Below, one piece after another: positions 1-10,394 of a DNA stretch of 64,000 bases. The DNA comes from Shewanella vesiculosa (lineage in GTDB: Bacteria; Pseudomonadota; Gammaproteobacteria; Enterobacterales; Shewanellaceae), in NCBI RefSeq assembly GCF_021560015.1, contig NZ_CP073588.1, positions 558,001 through 622,000 of the forward strand. The letters run 5' to 3'. Each line of letters begins with the position of its first letter. The first letter of the stretch is position 1. The notes beneath the pieces were generated by a model that had not been told where the DNA came from, ran no database searches, and was given only the letters and a program-made list of their open reading frames with translations. The position numbers and the translations under genes are program-made.

Positions 1-27
1 ATGCAGTAATAATAACGGATTAAAATG

Positions 28-50
28 TTATCCACAGAATCTGTGGACAA
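28..50. promoter_or_regulatory. Inverted pair of DnaA-box-like sequences
   Basis: TTATCCACA at 28-36 matches the DnaA box consensus TTATNCACA. TGTGGACAA at 42-50 reads TTGTCCACA on the other strand. The two form a near-perfect 23-bp palindrome with 11-bp arms, one mismatch and a single central base. The gene to the left lies outside the window, so the regulated promoter, if any, is unknown. DnaA binding is inference. Confidence 0.5.
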
Positions 51-154
51 CTTTGTTGACGAATGTTGTTTATATCACTAAGCCTTTGTATTAAGTGATG
101 TTTTGTGTGTGGTTAAAAAGTAACGACGACTTTACTTAAAATCAATTTCGCCTA

Positions 155-187
155 TAAAAAAAAGCCTCATAACGAGGCTTTTTTTAT
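155..187. terminator. Bidirectional rho-independent terminator
   Basis: A 7-bp stem AAGCCTC/GAGGCTT with a 5-base loop is flanked by an A run on the left and a T run on the right. It ends the minus-strand gene at 209-988 and could also end a plus-strand transcript arriving from the left. Confidence 0.85.
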
Positions 188-208
188 AGCAAAATTAAAG
201 CAAGACCA

Positions 209-988
209 TCACCATTTCTTTTTCGGTTGAAATAGCATATCAAGATCATCACCTTCTTTTTTCTGTTTTGGTGCACTTGGTTCACTATGCTTTTGAGCAC
301 CCATTATTTCATCGAGTAGTTGCTTGGCTTCATCGACTTTACGAGCAATAAAAGGATCATTCGGCGTTTGTCCCTTGATCGTGTGCAAAGTGTTTAAAGC
401 TTTAGTGACCATCTGTTTACTTGAACCGTACTGTTTCATAAAGCAAGCGGCACGTGCTCGAGTAATCATAGATTCAACATTAATTCTTAATTGAAGGTTA
501 TCAATACGCATTTCTTCTTGACTAAAAATAGACGGATCAACTTTTCCCTTGTTATGTTCAGCTCGTAAAATCGCTTTAAGTTTTTTGAGTGTTTTGACTA
601 ACTCTAAAACTTGTCTGTCATTATCAGGTAAGCGGAAGCCCTCAATCGCAGGGACTTGGCTTGCTGAGCTAGACACACTAGATACTTGTGCTTTTATGTC
701 GTTTAAGCGACGTTCGTAATCAGATTTTAATTGCCCTGATGCATGTAATAATGACTGCTCTAAAGCATCTTGAATGCGGCGATAAAGGATTAACATAATA
801 TGGCTAGAAGATGGTGTCATACCTGTGTTAGACAAAACGACATCGGTTTCATCTATGATGGCGCGCTGACGAGCAATTTCTATGCGACGCTCGGCTTCTG
901 CACGCTCTTTTTGTTGTTGGACAATACTAAAGCCAATAATTAGCAGTAACAGTGCACCAATAAGAATTAATACCAAAATTAAGGACAT
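209..988 (-). CDS. Hypothetical membrane-anchored coiled-coil protein
   Basis: I do not recognise this 259-residue protein. Residues about 3-22 are a single hydrophobic segment (Leu/Ile/Val rich) followed directly by a charged stretch rich in Gln, Lys, Glu and Arg, so it is probably anchored by its N-terminus with a cytoplasmic helical body. The middle and C-terminal parts are Lys/Glu/Leu rich and look largely helical, with a very basic tail ending in KKKW. It is transcribed away from cysB, stands alone, and ends in its own terminator. No enzymatic motif is visible, so no function is proposed. Confidence 0.75.
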   Translation of the reverse strand: MSLILVLILIGALLLLIIGFSIVQQQKERAEAERRIEIARQRAIIDETDVVLSNTGMTPSSSHIMLILYRRIQDALEQSLLHASGQLKSDYERRLNDIKAQVSSVSSSASQVPAIEGFRLPDNDRQVLELVKTLKKLKAILRAEHNKGKVDPSIFSQEEMRIDNLQLRINVESMITRARAACFMKQYGSSKQMVTKALNTLHTIKGQTPNDPFIARKVDEAKQLLDEIMGAQKHSEPSAPKQKKEGDDLDMLFQPKKKW

Positions 989-2353
<1,365 letters not shown>

Positions 2354-2381
2354 TACTTAATCTCATTTTTGTTTGTTACAT

Positions 2382-2413
2382 AAAAAACCTCGCATGTCAG
2401 CGAGGTTTTTTTT
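2382..2413. terminator. Bidirectional terminator between cysB and purN
   Basis: ACCTCGC/GCGAGGT stem with a 6-base loop, A run on the left and T run on the right. It serves cysB on the plus strand and purN on the minus strand. Confidence 0.88.
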
Positions 2414-2444
2414 ATGAGCAGCATGTTAAAAGCTGAGTGACAGA

Positions 2445-3089
2445 TTAGTCCGGCGCATACCCTGATTCACCGATTAATAGGCCATCTAAATAAGCTTTAC
2501 CATCAGTCATAGTCAAACGACCCAGACTGAACCATTTTACCACCAGTGGATAAATAGCATGTTCTTGTTCGTGAACACGCTCTGCTAATGTTTCAGCATC
2601 ATCTTCAGGGTAAATCGGCACTTTAGCTTGCAATATAGCAGGTCCAGCATCGAGTTCTGGTATCACAAAATGTACACTGGCGCCGTGTTCAGTATCGCCA
2701 GCATCAATGGCACGCTGATGCGTGTGTAATCCTGGATATTTAGGCAATAACGATGGATGGATGTTAATCATCTTTCCAAGGAAATGGCTAACAAAATCAT
2801 CAGTTAAAATACGCATAAATCCGGCTAGAACGATCAGGTCTGGCTGATACTTTTCTATTGCCTTTAATAAACGCGCATCATATTCACTGCGTATTTCATT
2901 GGCATAAGGAATAACACAACTGGTATCAATTTCGCTTTGATGGGCGCGTATTAATCCATAAGCATCCGGCTTGTTACTGATCACTCCAACAATGTTAGCT
3001 TTTAAATTATCATCACAACCATCAATGATAGCTTGAAGATTACTGCCATTACCGGAAATCAGTACCACAACACGACAGCTTTGGCTCAT
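2445..3089 (-). CDS. purN: Phosphoribosylglycinamide formyltransferase PurN
   Basis: PurN transfers a formyl group from 10-formyltetrahydrofolate to glycinamide ribonucleotide, the third step of purine synthesis. The 214-residue product starts with the Rossmann-like VVLISGNGSNLQAIID segment that binds the phosphate. It contains the catalytic INIHPSLLPKYPG motif (residues about 108-120) with the conserved Asn and His, and a later HFVIPELDAGP segment with the catalytic Asp. Length agrees with E. coli PurN (212). It overlaps the end of purM by one base (TAATG type junction), as in a translationally coupled purM-purN operon. Confidence 0.95.
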   Translation of the reverse strand: MSQSCRVVVLISGNGSNLQAIIDGCDDNLKANIVGVISNKPDAYGLIRAHQSEIDTSCVIPYANEIRSEYDARLLKAIEKYQPDLIVLAGFMRILTDDFVSHFLGKMINIHPSLLPKYPGLHTHQRAIDAGDTEHGASVHFVIPELDAGPAILQAKVPIYPEDDAETLAERVHEQEHAIYPLVVKWFSLGRLTMTDGKAYLDGLLIGESGYAPD

Positions 3090-4127
3090 TAGATGATCTC
3101 CACTTGCTCTTCGTCACCTTGACGAGAAGCAATTTCACCTATTAACCAAGCATTTTCGCCTTCGGCGGTTAATAATGCTAATGCGGCATCGACTTTATCT
3201 GCTGGTAGTGCAATCACCATACCGACACCACAGTTAAATGTTAGGAACATTTCGTGTTGTGCAATATTGCCGTTTGTCATTAGCCAATCAAACACCACTG
3301 GCCACTGCCAAGAGTCACCTTTGACGACAGCTTTGCAATCATCAGGCAGCACGCGTGGGATATTTTCCCAGAATCCACCACCGGTAATGTGTGCCATTGC
3401 ATGAATGTCTGATTGTTCAATCAGCTTCAATAAAGGCTTAACATAAATTCTTGTTGGTTCAAGTAAATGGTCTATTAATGGCTTACCAGCAAGATCTTGC
3501 TGCGGGTCTGCTTTACTCACTTCTAATACTTTGCGGATTAACGAGTAACCATTTGAATGAGGACCACTAGAACCTAGAGCGATAAGTGAGTCACCCGCTT
3601 TGACTTTGGTACCATCAATGATGTCTGCTTTTTCAACAACACCAACACAAAATCCAGCTAGATCGTAATCTTCGCCTTCATACATGCCTGGCATTTCAGC
3701 AGTTTCGCCACCAATTAAAGCACAACCTGATTGGAAACAACCTTCAGCGATACCTGTAACAACAGAGGTAGCTGTTTCAACGTCAAGCTTACCTGTTGCA
3801 TAATAATCGAGGAAGAAAAGTGGTTCAGCACCAGAAACAATCAGATCGTTGACACACATGGCAACTAAATCAACACCCACGGTGTCATGCTTTTTTGTAA
3901 TCAATAGCTAATCTTAATTTAGTGCCAACACCATCTGTGCCGGAAACCAGTACAGGGTGTTTATATTTAGTTGGTAATTCGCATAATGCGCCAAAACCAC
4001 CTAAATTGCCCATAACTTCTGGACGGCGAGTGCGTTTTACCGCAGATTTAATGTTGTTTACTAACGCATTACCTGCATCGATATCAACGCCGGCGTCTTT
4101 GTAACTTAGGGGGGTTGGAGTGGTCAC
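3089..4127 (-). pseudogene. purM: Phosphoribosylformylglycinamidine cyclo-ligase PurM, frameshifted
   Basis: PurM closes the imidazole ring of aminoimidazole ribonucleotide, the fifth step of purine synthesis. Reading is split: 4127 to about 3897 encodes [20 protein letters not shown] through to LRLAIDYKK, and from about 3896 the next frame continues [16 protein letters not shown] to the end. The break lies in a run of six A (minus strand, 3891-3896) where five would keep the frame. After removing one base the gene has 346 codons, i.e. 345 residues as in E. coli. I choose the GTG at 4127, preceded by GAGGA, because it gives the family N-terminus; an ATG at 4208 would add 27 unrelated residues. 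The frame break may be a sequence error. Confidence 0.9.
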
Positions 4128-4368
4128 GGAGGATCCTCTAGGGTACATCGTTTTATGGAATTTTATGCGCCGATATTCTACCAGTTTGTCGTGCGAGTCG
4201 GAAGCCATCTTTTTACTTTATCCTATAAAGAAAACGATGATTTGCCTATTTTTTATTGGTTTAGCTCACGATTTACAGCAATTTTGAAACTTTATGTTTT
4301 ATAGAGAGGATAAATCGTCTAACATTTATCAAATTTGCCTGAAATAGTCAGAAATCTAGGAGAAATAA

Positions 4369-4995
4369 ATGAAAGTCGTTGAAGTAAAGCATCCTCTGGT
4401 TCGTCATAAAGTCGGTTTGATGCGTGAAGCAGATATCAGCACCAAACGATTTCGCGAACTTGCCACTGAAGTTGGCAGTTTATTAACCTATGAAGCAACA
4501 GCTGATTTTGAAACTGAAACGGTTACCATCGAGGGGTGGAATGGCCCTGTTACTATTGATCAACTTAAAGGTAAGAAAGTCACTGTCGTGCCTATTTTAC
4601 GTGCGGGTTTAGGAATGATGGATGGTGTGCTTGAGCATCTACCTAGTGCTCGTATTTCTGTTGTCGGTATTTATCGCGATGAAGAAACATTACAGCCTGT
4701 GCCTTACTTTGAAAAAATAGTCAGTAATGTCGAAGAGCGTATCGCATTAGTGGTTGACCCTATGTTAGCCACCGGTGGTTCGATGATTGCGACTATCGAT
4801 TTACTGAAAAAACGTGGCTGTACTTCGATCAAAGCACTGGTTTTGGTTGCCGCGCCAGAAGGTATCAAAGCACTTGAACTCGCGCATCCTGATATTGAAC
4901 TTTATACCGCAGCAATTGATGATTGTTTAAACGAGCAAGGTTATATTTTGCCTGGTTTAGGTGATGCTGGTGACAAGATATTCGGTACTAAGTAA
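4369..4995 (+). CDS. upp: Uracil phosphoribosyltransferase
   Basis: Upp converts uracil and PRPP to UMP in pyrimidine salvage. The 208-residue product has the exact length of E. coli Upp. The N-terminus [19 protein letters not shown] is typical, and the PRPP-binding loop [12 protein letters not shown] lies near residues 128-140. The uracil-binding C-terminal segment ends [13 protein letters not shown], again family-typical. A TAGGAG-like ribosome binding site precedes the ATG. It is divergent from purMN and is followed by a strong shared terminator; no uracil permease gene follows it here. Confidence 0.96.
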   Translation: MKVVEVKHPLVRHKVGLMREADISTKRFRELATEVGSLLTYEATADFETETVTIEGWNGPVTIDQLKGKKVTVVPILRAGLGMMDGVLEHLPSARISVVGIYRDEETLQPVPYFEKIVSNVEERIALVVDPMLATGGSMIATIDLLKKRGCTSIKALVLVAAPEGIKALELAHPDIELYTAAIDDCLNEQGYILPGLGDAGDKIFGTK

Positions 4996-5067
4996 TATTA
5001 ACTGAGTGATTTTTGTGCTCAATGTTACAGACCATTGTTAGATGGCTTGATGCTTTAATACCAGACA

Positions 5068-5105
5068 ATAAAAAACGGGAGCCTTTGTTAGGCTCCCGTT
5101 TTTTA
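5068..5105. terminator. Bidirectional terminator after upp
   Basis: A 10-bp perfect stem AACGGGAGCC/GGCTCCCGTT with a 7-base loop, A run on the left and T run on the right. It lies between convergent upp and the NhaC-type gene. Confidence 0.92.
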
Positions 5106-5140
5106 TTATATCAAGACAGCTCGTCAGTATTTAGTCTATT

Positions 5141-6466
5141 TTACAATACCATCGCTGCAATCCAGCCAAATATCAGTAATGGGATATTGTAGTGAATAAA
5201 CGTTGGGATAACGCTGTCTCGAATATGGTCATGTTGCCCATCGGCATTGAGACCAGCAGTGGGGCCCAGAGTGGAGTCCGATGCTGGCGATCCTGCGTCA
5301 CCAAGTGCGGCGGCTGTGCCGACGAGTGCAATGGTTGCCGCAATCGAGAAACCAAAACTGAGAGCTAATGGCACATAAATGGTGGCGATAATAGGAATCG
5401 TTGAGAATGAAGAGCCAATTCCCATTGTAATTAACAGTCCAACAATCAGCATCAATAGCGCAGCTAATGCCTTGTTGTCACCAATGATGTCACCTAAAGA
5501 GGTTACCAGTGTGCTAACTTCACCAGTTGATTTAACTACTGCTGCAAAGCCTGCCGCTGCAATCATAATAAAGCCAATATTAGCCATCATGTGCACGCCC
5601 TGATTAAACAAGTCTTTGCTGACTTCGTGCTTGATTATTCCTGAAAACCGAAAAATGATAAATCCACTTAATGCGCCAAATATCATCGAGTCAGTTTGTA
5701 ATTGAACAATTAGCGTCGCCAAAATGGCAGAGAGTGAGACCAACAAACTTTTTCGACTAATGGTGGTTGAAATACTGTCACTGATCACAGGTTGTTCAAT
5801 CATGTATTCTCTAGGTTTGCGATAACTAATAAATATCGCCGTAAGCAGACCAACAACCATACCTATTGCTGGCAGTAACATTGCCTTAGGTATTTGTTCG
5901 GCTACTGCATTTAAGCCATTAGTGTTTAAATTTGCTAACAGGATGTCATTGAGGAAAATGCCACCAAAACCGATAGGTAATATCATATAAGTGGTGACCA
6001 AACCGAATGTCAGAATACAGGCAATAAGACGTCGGTCGATATGGAGCTTAGAAATCACATGCAATAGTGGCGGAATAAGGATAGGAATAAAGGCGATATG
6101 AATAGGCAAAATATTTTGCGATGATATTGCCATTAACAGTATCGTGATCAATAACAACCACCGTACAACTTGGGTATTACCACTATTAGGTTCTTTACCC
6201 AGTTTTTTTATAATTGAATGAGAAATTAACGTTGTTAAGCCTGAATGCGATAATGCTGCGGCGAAGGCACCGAGTAATGCATAACTTAATGCGATTTGAG
6301 CGCCGCCGCCTAAGCCGTCATTAAATGCTGCTATTGTTTGATGAATATCTAAACCACCAACGATACCTGCGACAACAGCACTAATGGTCAATGACACCAC
6401 GTTAATTCGAATAAAGCTTAAAAACAACATTAAGCAAACCGCGATGACAACCGCATTCATAATCAT
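5141..6466 (-). CDS. Na+/H+ antiporter family (NhaC-type) membrane protein
   Basis: A 441-residue inner-membrane protein with about 11-12 hydrophobic helices. It resembles the Na+/H+ antiporter family of the ion transporter superfamily (NhaC/YuiF-like). Family-like features include the glycine-rich [27 protein letters not shown] segment near residues 50-75 and the C-terminal [25 protein letters not shown] segment (about 390-415), a signature of this group. Transport of amino acids or organic cations instead of sodium is possible in this superfamily, so the substrate is uncertain. Two ATG codons (6466 and 6460) are possible starts. It is monocistronic. Confidence 0.8.
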   Translation of the reverse strand: MIMNAVVIAVCLMLFLSFIRINVVSLTISAVVAGIVGGLDIHQTIAAFNDGLGGGAQIALSYALLGAFAAALSHSGLTTLISHSIIKKLGKEPNSGNTQVVRWLLLITILLMAISSQNILPIHIAFIPILIPPLLHVISKLHIDRRLIACILTFGLVTTYMILPIGFGGIFLNDILLANLNTNGLNAVAEQIPKAMLLPAIGMVVGLLTAIFISYRKPREYMIEQPVISDSISTTISRKSLLVSLSAILATLIVQLQTDSMIFGALSGFIIFRFSGIIKHEVSKDLFNQGVHMMANIGFIMIAAAGFAAVVKSTGEVSTLVTSLGDIIGDNKALAALLMLIVGLLITMGIGSSFSTIPIIATIYVPLALSFGFSIAATIALVGTAAALGDAGSPASDSTLGPTAGLNADGQHDHIRDSVIPTFIHYNIPLLIFGWIAAMVL

Positions 6467-6849
6467 TTTTCTTAAAAGTAAGTGAGGCGGCTATTCTTGA
6501 CTGCCAATAGTCTATTTGTCCAGCGTATATCGCTTTTTTGCTTGTTTATGCTGATTTTTTTAGCAATATTGACTAACGTTCATCAGTTGCTGCAAGTAAG
6601 GCACCAGTGAAATCTTCTCAACAAATCATCTTGTCATATTGGAAAGATATTATTCAAAGCGTCATGATGTTTTATTTTTCAGCAGGTAAACCAATTTTCA
6701 TCTGAAATAACTTATAAGTCCGTTGAATTAGATGTATGGTATACAACTGATATATGTCCCAACGTTATAGTTAATTGTTTGCTAGATCACTATTTAGTAA
6801 GAATCTTATAACGTTGTCGAGTGTTTAAGCCATTAAATGGAGATAGATA
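6467..6849. other. Intergenic region between antiporter and peroxiredoxin genes
   Basis: This 383-base AT-rich region lies between divergent genes and must contain both promoters. I looked for a lysine riboswitch (known upstream of some NhaC genes) and for an OxyR site and found no convincing match to either. Confidence 0.4.
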
Positions 6850-7455
6850 ATGAGCGTATTAGTAGGCCGTCCAGCCCCAGATTTTACAGCAGCAGCCGTT
6901 CTTGGTTCTGGTGAGATTGTTGACACATTTAACCTCACTACCGCAATTAAAGGTAAGCCTGCGGTTATTTTCTTCTACCCACTAGATTTCACTTTTGTGT
7001 GTCCATCTGAGCTAATTGCTTTTGATCACCGCATGGAAGAGTTCACTAAGCGTGGTGTTGAAGTGATTGGTGTTTCTATTGACTCACAGTTCACTCATAA
7101 CGCATGGCGTAACACTCCAGTAGACAAGGGTGGTATTGGCCAAGTTAAATACACTCTAGTTGCTGACGTTAAGCACGAAATTTGTAAAGCATACGATGTT
7201 GAACATCCTGAAGCGGGTGTGGCTTTCCGTGGTTCATTCTTAGTAGATAAAGAAGGCCAGGTTCGTCATCAAGTGGTTAACGATTTACCACTAGGTCGTA
7301 ACGTTGATGAAATGATCCGTATGATTGACGCACTTCAGTTCCATGAAGAGCACGGCGAAGTTTGTCCAGCGGGCTGGTCAAAAGGCGAAAAAGGTATGAC
7401 TGCAAGCACTGAAGGTGTAGCGGCATACTTAAAAGACAACTCTGATAAGCTATAA
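6850..7455 (+). CDS. Typical 2-Cys peroxiredoxin (AhpC/Prx1 family)
   Basis: The enzyme reduces hydrogen peroxide and organic hydroperoxides through a peroxidatic Cys. The 201-residue product has YPLDFTFVCPSE with the peroxidatic Cys51 and HGEVCPAGW with the resolving Cys172. The Pro, Thr and Arg of the active site are also in place (PLDFTFVC and FRGSFLVD). This is the eukaryotic-like Prx1 branch, different from E. coli AhpC. No ahpF neighbour is present, so thioredoxin is the likely reductant (inference). The gene is monocistronic with a strong terminator. Confidence 0.93.
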   Translation: MSVLVGRPAPDFTAAAVLGSGEIVDTFNLTTAIKGKPAVIFFYPLDFTFVCPSELIAFDHRMEEFTKRGVEVIGVSIDSQFTHNAWRNTPVDKGGIGQVKYTLVADVKHEICKAYDVEHPEAGVAFRGSFLVDKEGQVRHQVVNDLPLGRNVDEMIRMIDALQFHEEHGEVCPAGWSKGEKGMTASTEGVAAYLKDNSDKL

Positions 7456-7475
7456 TTTGGCGTATTAGAGACAAT

Positions 7476-7501
7476 AAAAAAGCTGCTTTGGCAGCTTTTT
7501 T
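7476..7501. terminator. Terminator after peroxiredoxin gene
   Basis: AAAAAGCTGC/GCAGCTTTTT stem with a TTTG loop and T run. The A run on the left means it could also stop transcripts from the convergent rnt. Confidence 0.9.
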
Positions 7502-7598
7502 ATTGGATCAAAATCATGATTTAGTACTGAATTTGTCGATGTAAATAAATAGTTGGCCATTGATAGCCGGCGAAAAGTGATAAAAATACTGAGCTTAA

Positions 7599-8264
7599 CT
7601 ATTCGTTTGCTAGATCCTTGCTATCATCTTGGTCCACTAACGGCCAACCGCCCAGCGCCTTCCAACGGTTAACGATTAGGCAAAATAATTCGGCCGTGCG
7701 TTCAGTATCGTATAAAGCTGAATGCGCCTCGTTATTATCGAAAGCTATCCCAGCCATTTTACAAGCTTTAGCTAACACTGTATGGCCAATCGCAAGACCT
7801 GCTAGTGTCGCGGTATCAAAACTTGCGAAAGGATGAAATGGAGAACGCTTTAAGCCGTTTCGTTCAATCGCTTGGTTAACAAAACCTAAGTCAAAAGCGG
7901 CGTTATGAGCAACAATAATACTGCGATGGCAATCTGCTGCTTTTTGAGCCTTTTTGACTTCTTTGAATATTTCTAAAAAAGCGACTTTTTCGTCAACGGC
8001 TCCACGAAGTGGGTTGGTGGGGTCAATACCATTAAACGCCAGTGCTGCAGGTTCTAAGTTTGCACCTTCAAAAGGTTCAATATGAAAGTGAAGCGTTTTA
8101 TCAAGTTCAATAATCCCATCGCTATTCATTTTTAATAAGCTGACTGCAATTTCAAGCAACGCATCGGTATTGGCATTAAACCCTGCTGTTTCGACGTCGA
8201 TAACCACAGGGAAATAGCCACGAAAGCGGTGTTTAAACTTGTTAGCGTCGCAAATATCAGTCAT
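7599..8264 (-). CDS. rnt: Ribonuclease T
   Basis: RNase T trims the 3' ends of tRNA, 5S and 23S rRNA as a DEDD-family exonuclease. The product (221 residues from the ATG at 8264) has the first catalytic motif [21 protein letters not shown], a middle [13 protein letters not shown] motif and the final [14 protein letters not shown] motif, giving the D-E-D-H-D set. Length is close to E. coli RNase T (215). I prefer the ATG at 8264 to the upstream TTG at 8282 because the protein family starts near that Met. It is divergent from motY. Confidence 0.94.
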   Translation of the reverse strand: MTDICDANKFKHRFRGYFPVVIDVETAGFNANTDALLEIAVSLLKMNSDGIIELDKTLHFHIEPFEGANLEPAALAFNGIDPTNPLRGAVDEKVAFLEIFKEVKKAQKAADCHRSIIVAHNAAFDLGFVNQAIERNGLKRSPFHPFASFDTATLAGLAIGHTVLAKACKMAGIAFDNNEAHSALYDTERTAELFCLIVNRWKALGGWPLVDQDDSKDLANE

Positions 8265-8392
8265 TACAGTCTTTATCCTCAATAGCTATCATTTATCGGT
8301 GCAAATGATGTAGGCCGAGTATTATGCGCAAACTCAAGCGCAGTGTCATGTTTGATTGTGGTTTTTATTATCGATTAACCATGATTGTTTTC

Positions 8393-8419
8393 TAAAGGAA
8401 CAGACTTTGGGGCCGATAG
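8393..8419 (+). promoter_or_regulatory. Sigma-28 (FliA) type promoter of motY
   Basis: TAAAGGAA at 8393-8400, an 11-base spacer, then GCCGATAG at 8412-8419 match the flagellar sigma-28 consensus (TAAAGTTT-N11-GCCGATAA) closely. It lies 33 bases before the motY ATG, which is the right position for a late flagellar gene. Confidence 0.8.
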
Positions 8420-8451
8420 TAAGAATGTAACTAGGTATAAAGGGTGTTTTT

Positions 8452-9323
8452 ATGTGGCGAAAACTGATCGTTCTCACAAGTTTGTGTCTTTGCTCAACAG
8501 CCCATGCTGATTTGAGGCACTACGTTGCATCACTTGAAAACTCAGCATGGCGTGTTGGCGAGAATAATCCAATAGAGTGTCGCTTGGAGCATGATATTCC
8601 TGATTATGGCCGTGCAATATTTACCAGTAGAGCCGGTAAAAGTTTAAATTTAAGTTTCACCTTAGATATGTGGCTCAAGCCTGATGCTGTGACTAAAGCA
8701 ACGTTAATTAGCCGAGCTCCTAGCTGGCGTCCAGGGCATAATGCTAAAGAAATTACTGAGTTAACTTACAGTAAGCAGTTTAATGGTGAAGTGCCTAAAA
8801 AAGCCGCCTGGTCAATGTTAAATGAGTTGAGTCAGGGGATGGAGCCGACGTTTTATTATGCTGATTGGTACAATAACGATACTAAAATTGCAGTGGGCAT
8901 CTCTTCAGCTAATTTCGGTGGAAAATATCGTGAGTTTCGCGCTTGTTTAGCAAATTTACTGCCTTATAGTTTTGATGATATCGCTTTTACAGTATTAAAT
9001 TATCAAGAAGGTGGAGTAGAACTGACGCGTTTTTCTACCCAGCAGTTACAAAAAATACAGCGTTACTTGTCTTTTGATCCAGACGTTGAGCTGATTTTAG
9101 TTGATGCATACACAGACAGTTACGGTGGACGCTCTATTAATCAGAGAGGGTGTCAGATAAACGAGCTGCCTCAGTGAAAGATATTTTAATTGCTAGCGGT
9201 ATCCCTAAAGATCGTATTCATACATCCGGTCATGGTGAAAAACGCCATGTTGCAGGCAATGATCTTGCCGAAGAACGTAAGCTAAATCGCCGAGTTGTGA
9301 TTAAAATAACCAAGCCTATCTAA
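8452..9323 (+). pseudogene. motY: Sodium-type flagellar motor protein MotY, frameshifted
   Basis: MotY forms the T ring of sodium-driven polar flagellar motors and helps anchor the stators. A signal peptide (residues 1-19, ending AHA) precedes the N-terminal MotY domain. The C-terminal OmpA-like peptidoglycan-binding domain is split: the first frame reaches VDAYTDSYGGRSINQR, then runs to a stop near 9177. Another frame continues VSDKRAASVKDILIASG to ITKPI at 9323. The break lies near 9144-9150, where a duplicated AG dinucleotide would explain it. Removing two bases gives 289 residues. The upstream sigma-28 promoter supports the assignment. It may be a sequence error or a true lesion. Confidence 0.85.
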
Positions 9324-9545
9324 TTCCTCTCATTTATTTTTTTAGCTGCGCTACTTAGCGCAGTTAAACTCAGTTGTTTATTTATCACTATCTCTTTGGC
9401 CTTGAACTAACATAAATACCTTTTGATTGAATGCCTAAGTGTAAAAAGCTTACTAACTTTTTATTAACGGGTTCGATGCTGAAGGTTGAATACCAAGATG
9501 TATACTCATATGAGATTAATGTTGTTTGCTGCGGCAAAAAAAGAC

Positions 9546-9573
9546 AAAAAAAAACCCACTTAATCCAAGTGGG
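9546..9573 (-). terminator. Orphan minus-strand terminator of the small RNA candidate
   Basis: CCCACTT/AAGTGGG stem with 5-base loop; nine A on the left read as a U run on the minus strand. No protein gene lies upstream of it on that strand for nearly 1 kb or more. Confidence 0.88.
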
Positions 9574-9702
9574 CTAAATAATTTGCAATCAACAAATCTA
9601 AGGAAGGAAGTCAAACATAAGAACTAAAGAAAACTGAGGTATTGGGTTACATCAGTTTGGAGTTCTTGATTTTCAATATCTGAATCACAAGTCTTGAAAA
9701 CA
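9546..9702 (-). ncRNA. Candidate small RNA, unnamed
   Basis: A minus-strand promoter (TTGTCA, 17-base spacer, TATTAT) ends just right of 9702. The predicted transcript of about 155 bases has three stem systems. TTTTCAA/TTGAAAA lies at 9670-9700. A nested hairpin has AAGAACT/AGTTCTT (9619-9625 with 9661-9667) enclosing AAACTGA/TCAGTTT (9631-9637 with 9652-9658). A terminator at 9546-9573 has a 7-bp stem and nine U. Between them is an unpaired pyrimidine tract CUUCCUUCC (9602-9610), complementary to Shine-Dalgarno sequences. No reading frame of note. I do not recognise an Rfam family. Structure is seen directly; expression is inferred. Confidence 0.65.
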
Positions 9703-9707
9703 GGATC

Positions 9708-9736
9708 ATAATAGAATTAATACACTAAACTGACAA
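9708..9736 (-). promoter_or_regulatory. Sigma-70 promoter of the small RNA candidate
   Basis: On the minus strand, TTGTCA (9736-9731), a 17-base spacer and TATTAT (9713-9708) form a near-consensus promoter. The expected start is 9701-9702, immediately before the first stem. Confidence 0.7.
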
Positions 9737-9757
9737 ACTAGAAAAATTACTCTTTAC

Positions 9758-9774
9758 GATTAGTAAAACTAATC
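9758..9774. promoter_or_regulatory. Perfect palindrome upstream of the small RNA promoter
   Basis: GATTAGT-AAA-ACTAATC is a perfect inverted repeat centred about 30 bases upstream of the -35 box of the small RNA candidate, a position fit for an activator or repressor. It is followed by CTTTTT on the plus strand, so it could instead act as a plus-strand terminator. Confidence 0.45.
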
Positions 9775-10394
9775 CTTTTTAATGGTCTTATATTTTTATA
9801 TCTGCCCTAATCGGCTTATATAGCGGTTTTCTAAGTTGTTATTTACATTTTTTGCATAATTATTCGGATTAGATAATTGTGTAATAATTTTATTTAACAA
9901 ATAGAACATATTTGCGTAAATCATGAAGCCTAATAATGTTCCACAATGTGATTAATATTGCTCTTAATCGTTATTGATAGCATTAATAGACTTCAGTTAC
10001 TGCGATGAAAAATACTTCAGATCAGTGTCTTTTGATCCTGTCCCCGAATAGTGTGATAAATAAGCCGCACTTTACCTCGCTCAAAACCATATTTAAGTGG
10101 AGTGTATTTTTAGCTTAACTTTTATTAACGTTTACGTTTATGTGGACGTGCGATAATGGGATTGCAGCGATTATTTTATGTTTATTTGTGGTTACATTTT
10201 TACTTTCGTAAGGGTGAATTGTCGGCTGTCAGCGCCAAGTAATATACTTTCTTGATGGCATACTTTAGTTAACCGCTTGTTAATTATTAGATGGATTACA
10301 TTAATAAAGCTTCATCTCTTGCTGTTCCTGAGGTTTTTCGAGTGTTTCAGTTCATTTTGAGCAAAATAAAGTCTGTTTTTACCTTGGTACATTA

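Larger units (their letters stand above)
9324..10394. other. Gene-poor 1.1 kb region with candidate small RNA
   Basis: No convincing reading frame occupies this AT-rich stretch. It contains an orphan terminator, a candidate minus-strand small RNA with its own promoter (9546-9736), a perfect palindrome upstream of that promoter (9758-9774), and farther right the ybgC promoter. The part from about 9860 to 10390 shows nothing else I can support. Confidence 0.6.

Noticed and set aside
3885..3905. Programmed frameshift in purM and fabF
   Set aside because: The slip needed is +1 at an A6 run with no stop-codon or structure signal, and orthologues are single frame; sequence error is simpler.
4120..4145. 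GGATCCTCTAG resembling a cloning-vector polylinker
   Set aside because: The match is short, stops before the rest of the polylinker, and the bases fit as the purM ribosome binding site region; contamination is unlikely.
6467..6720. Lysine riboswitch upstream of the NhaC-type gene
   Set aside because: The conserved core sequences of that riboswitch are absent on the minus strand.
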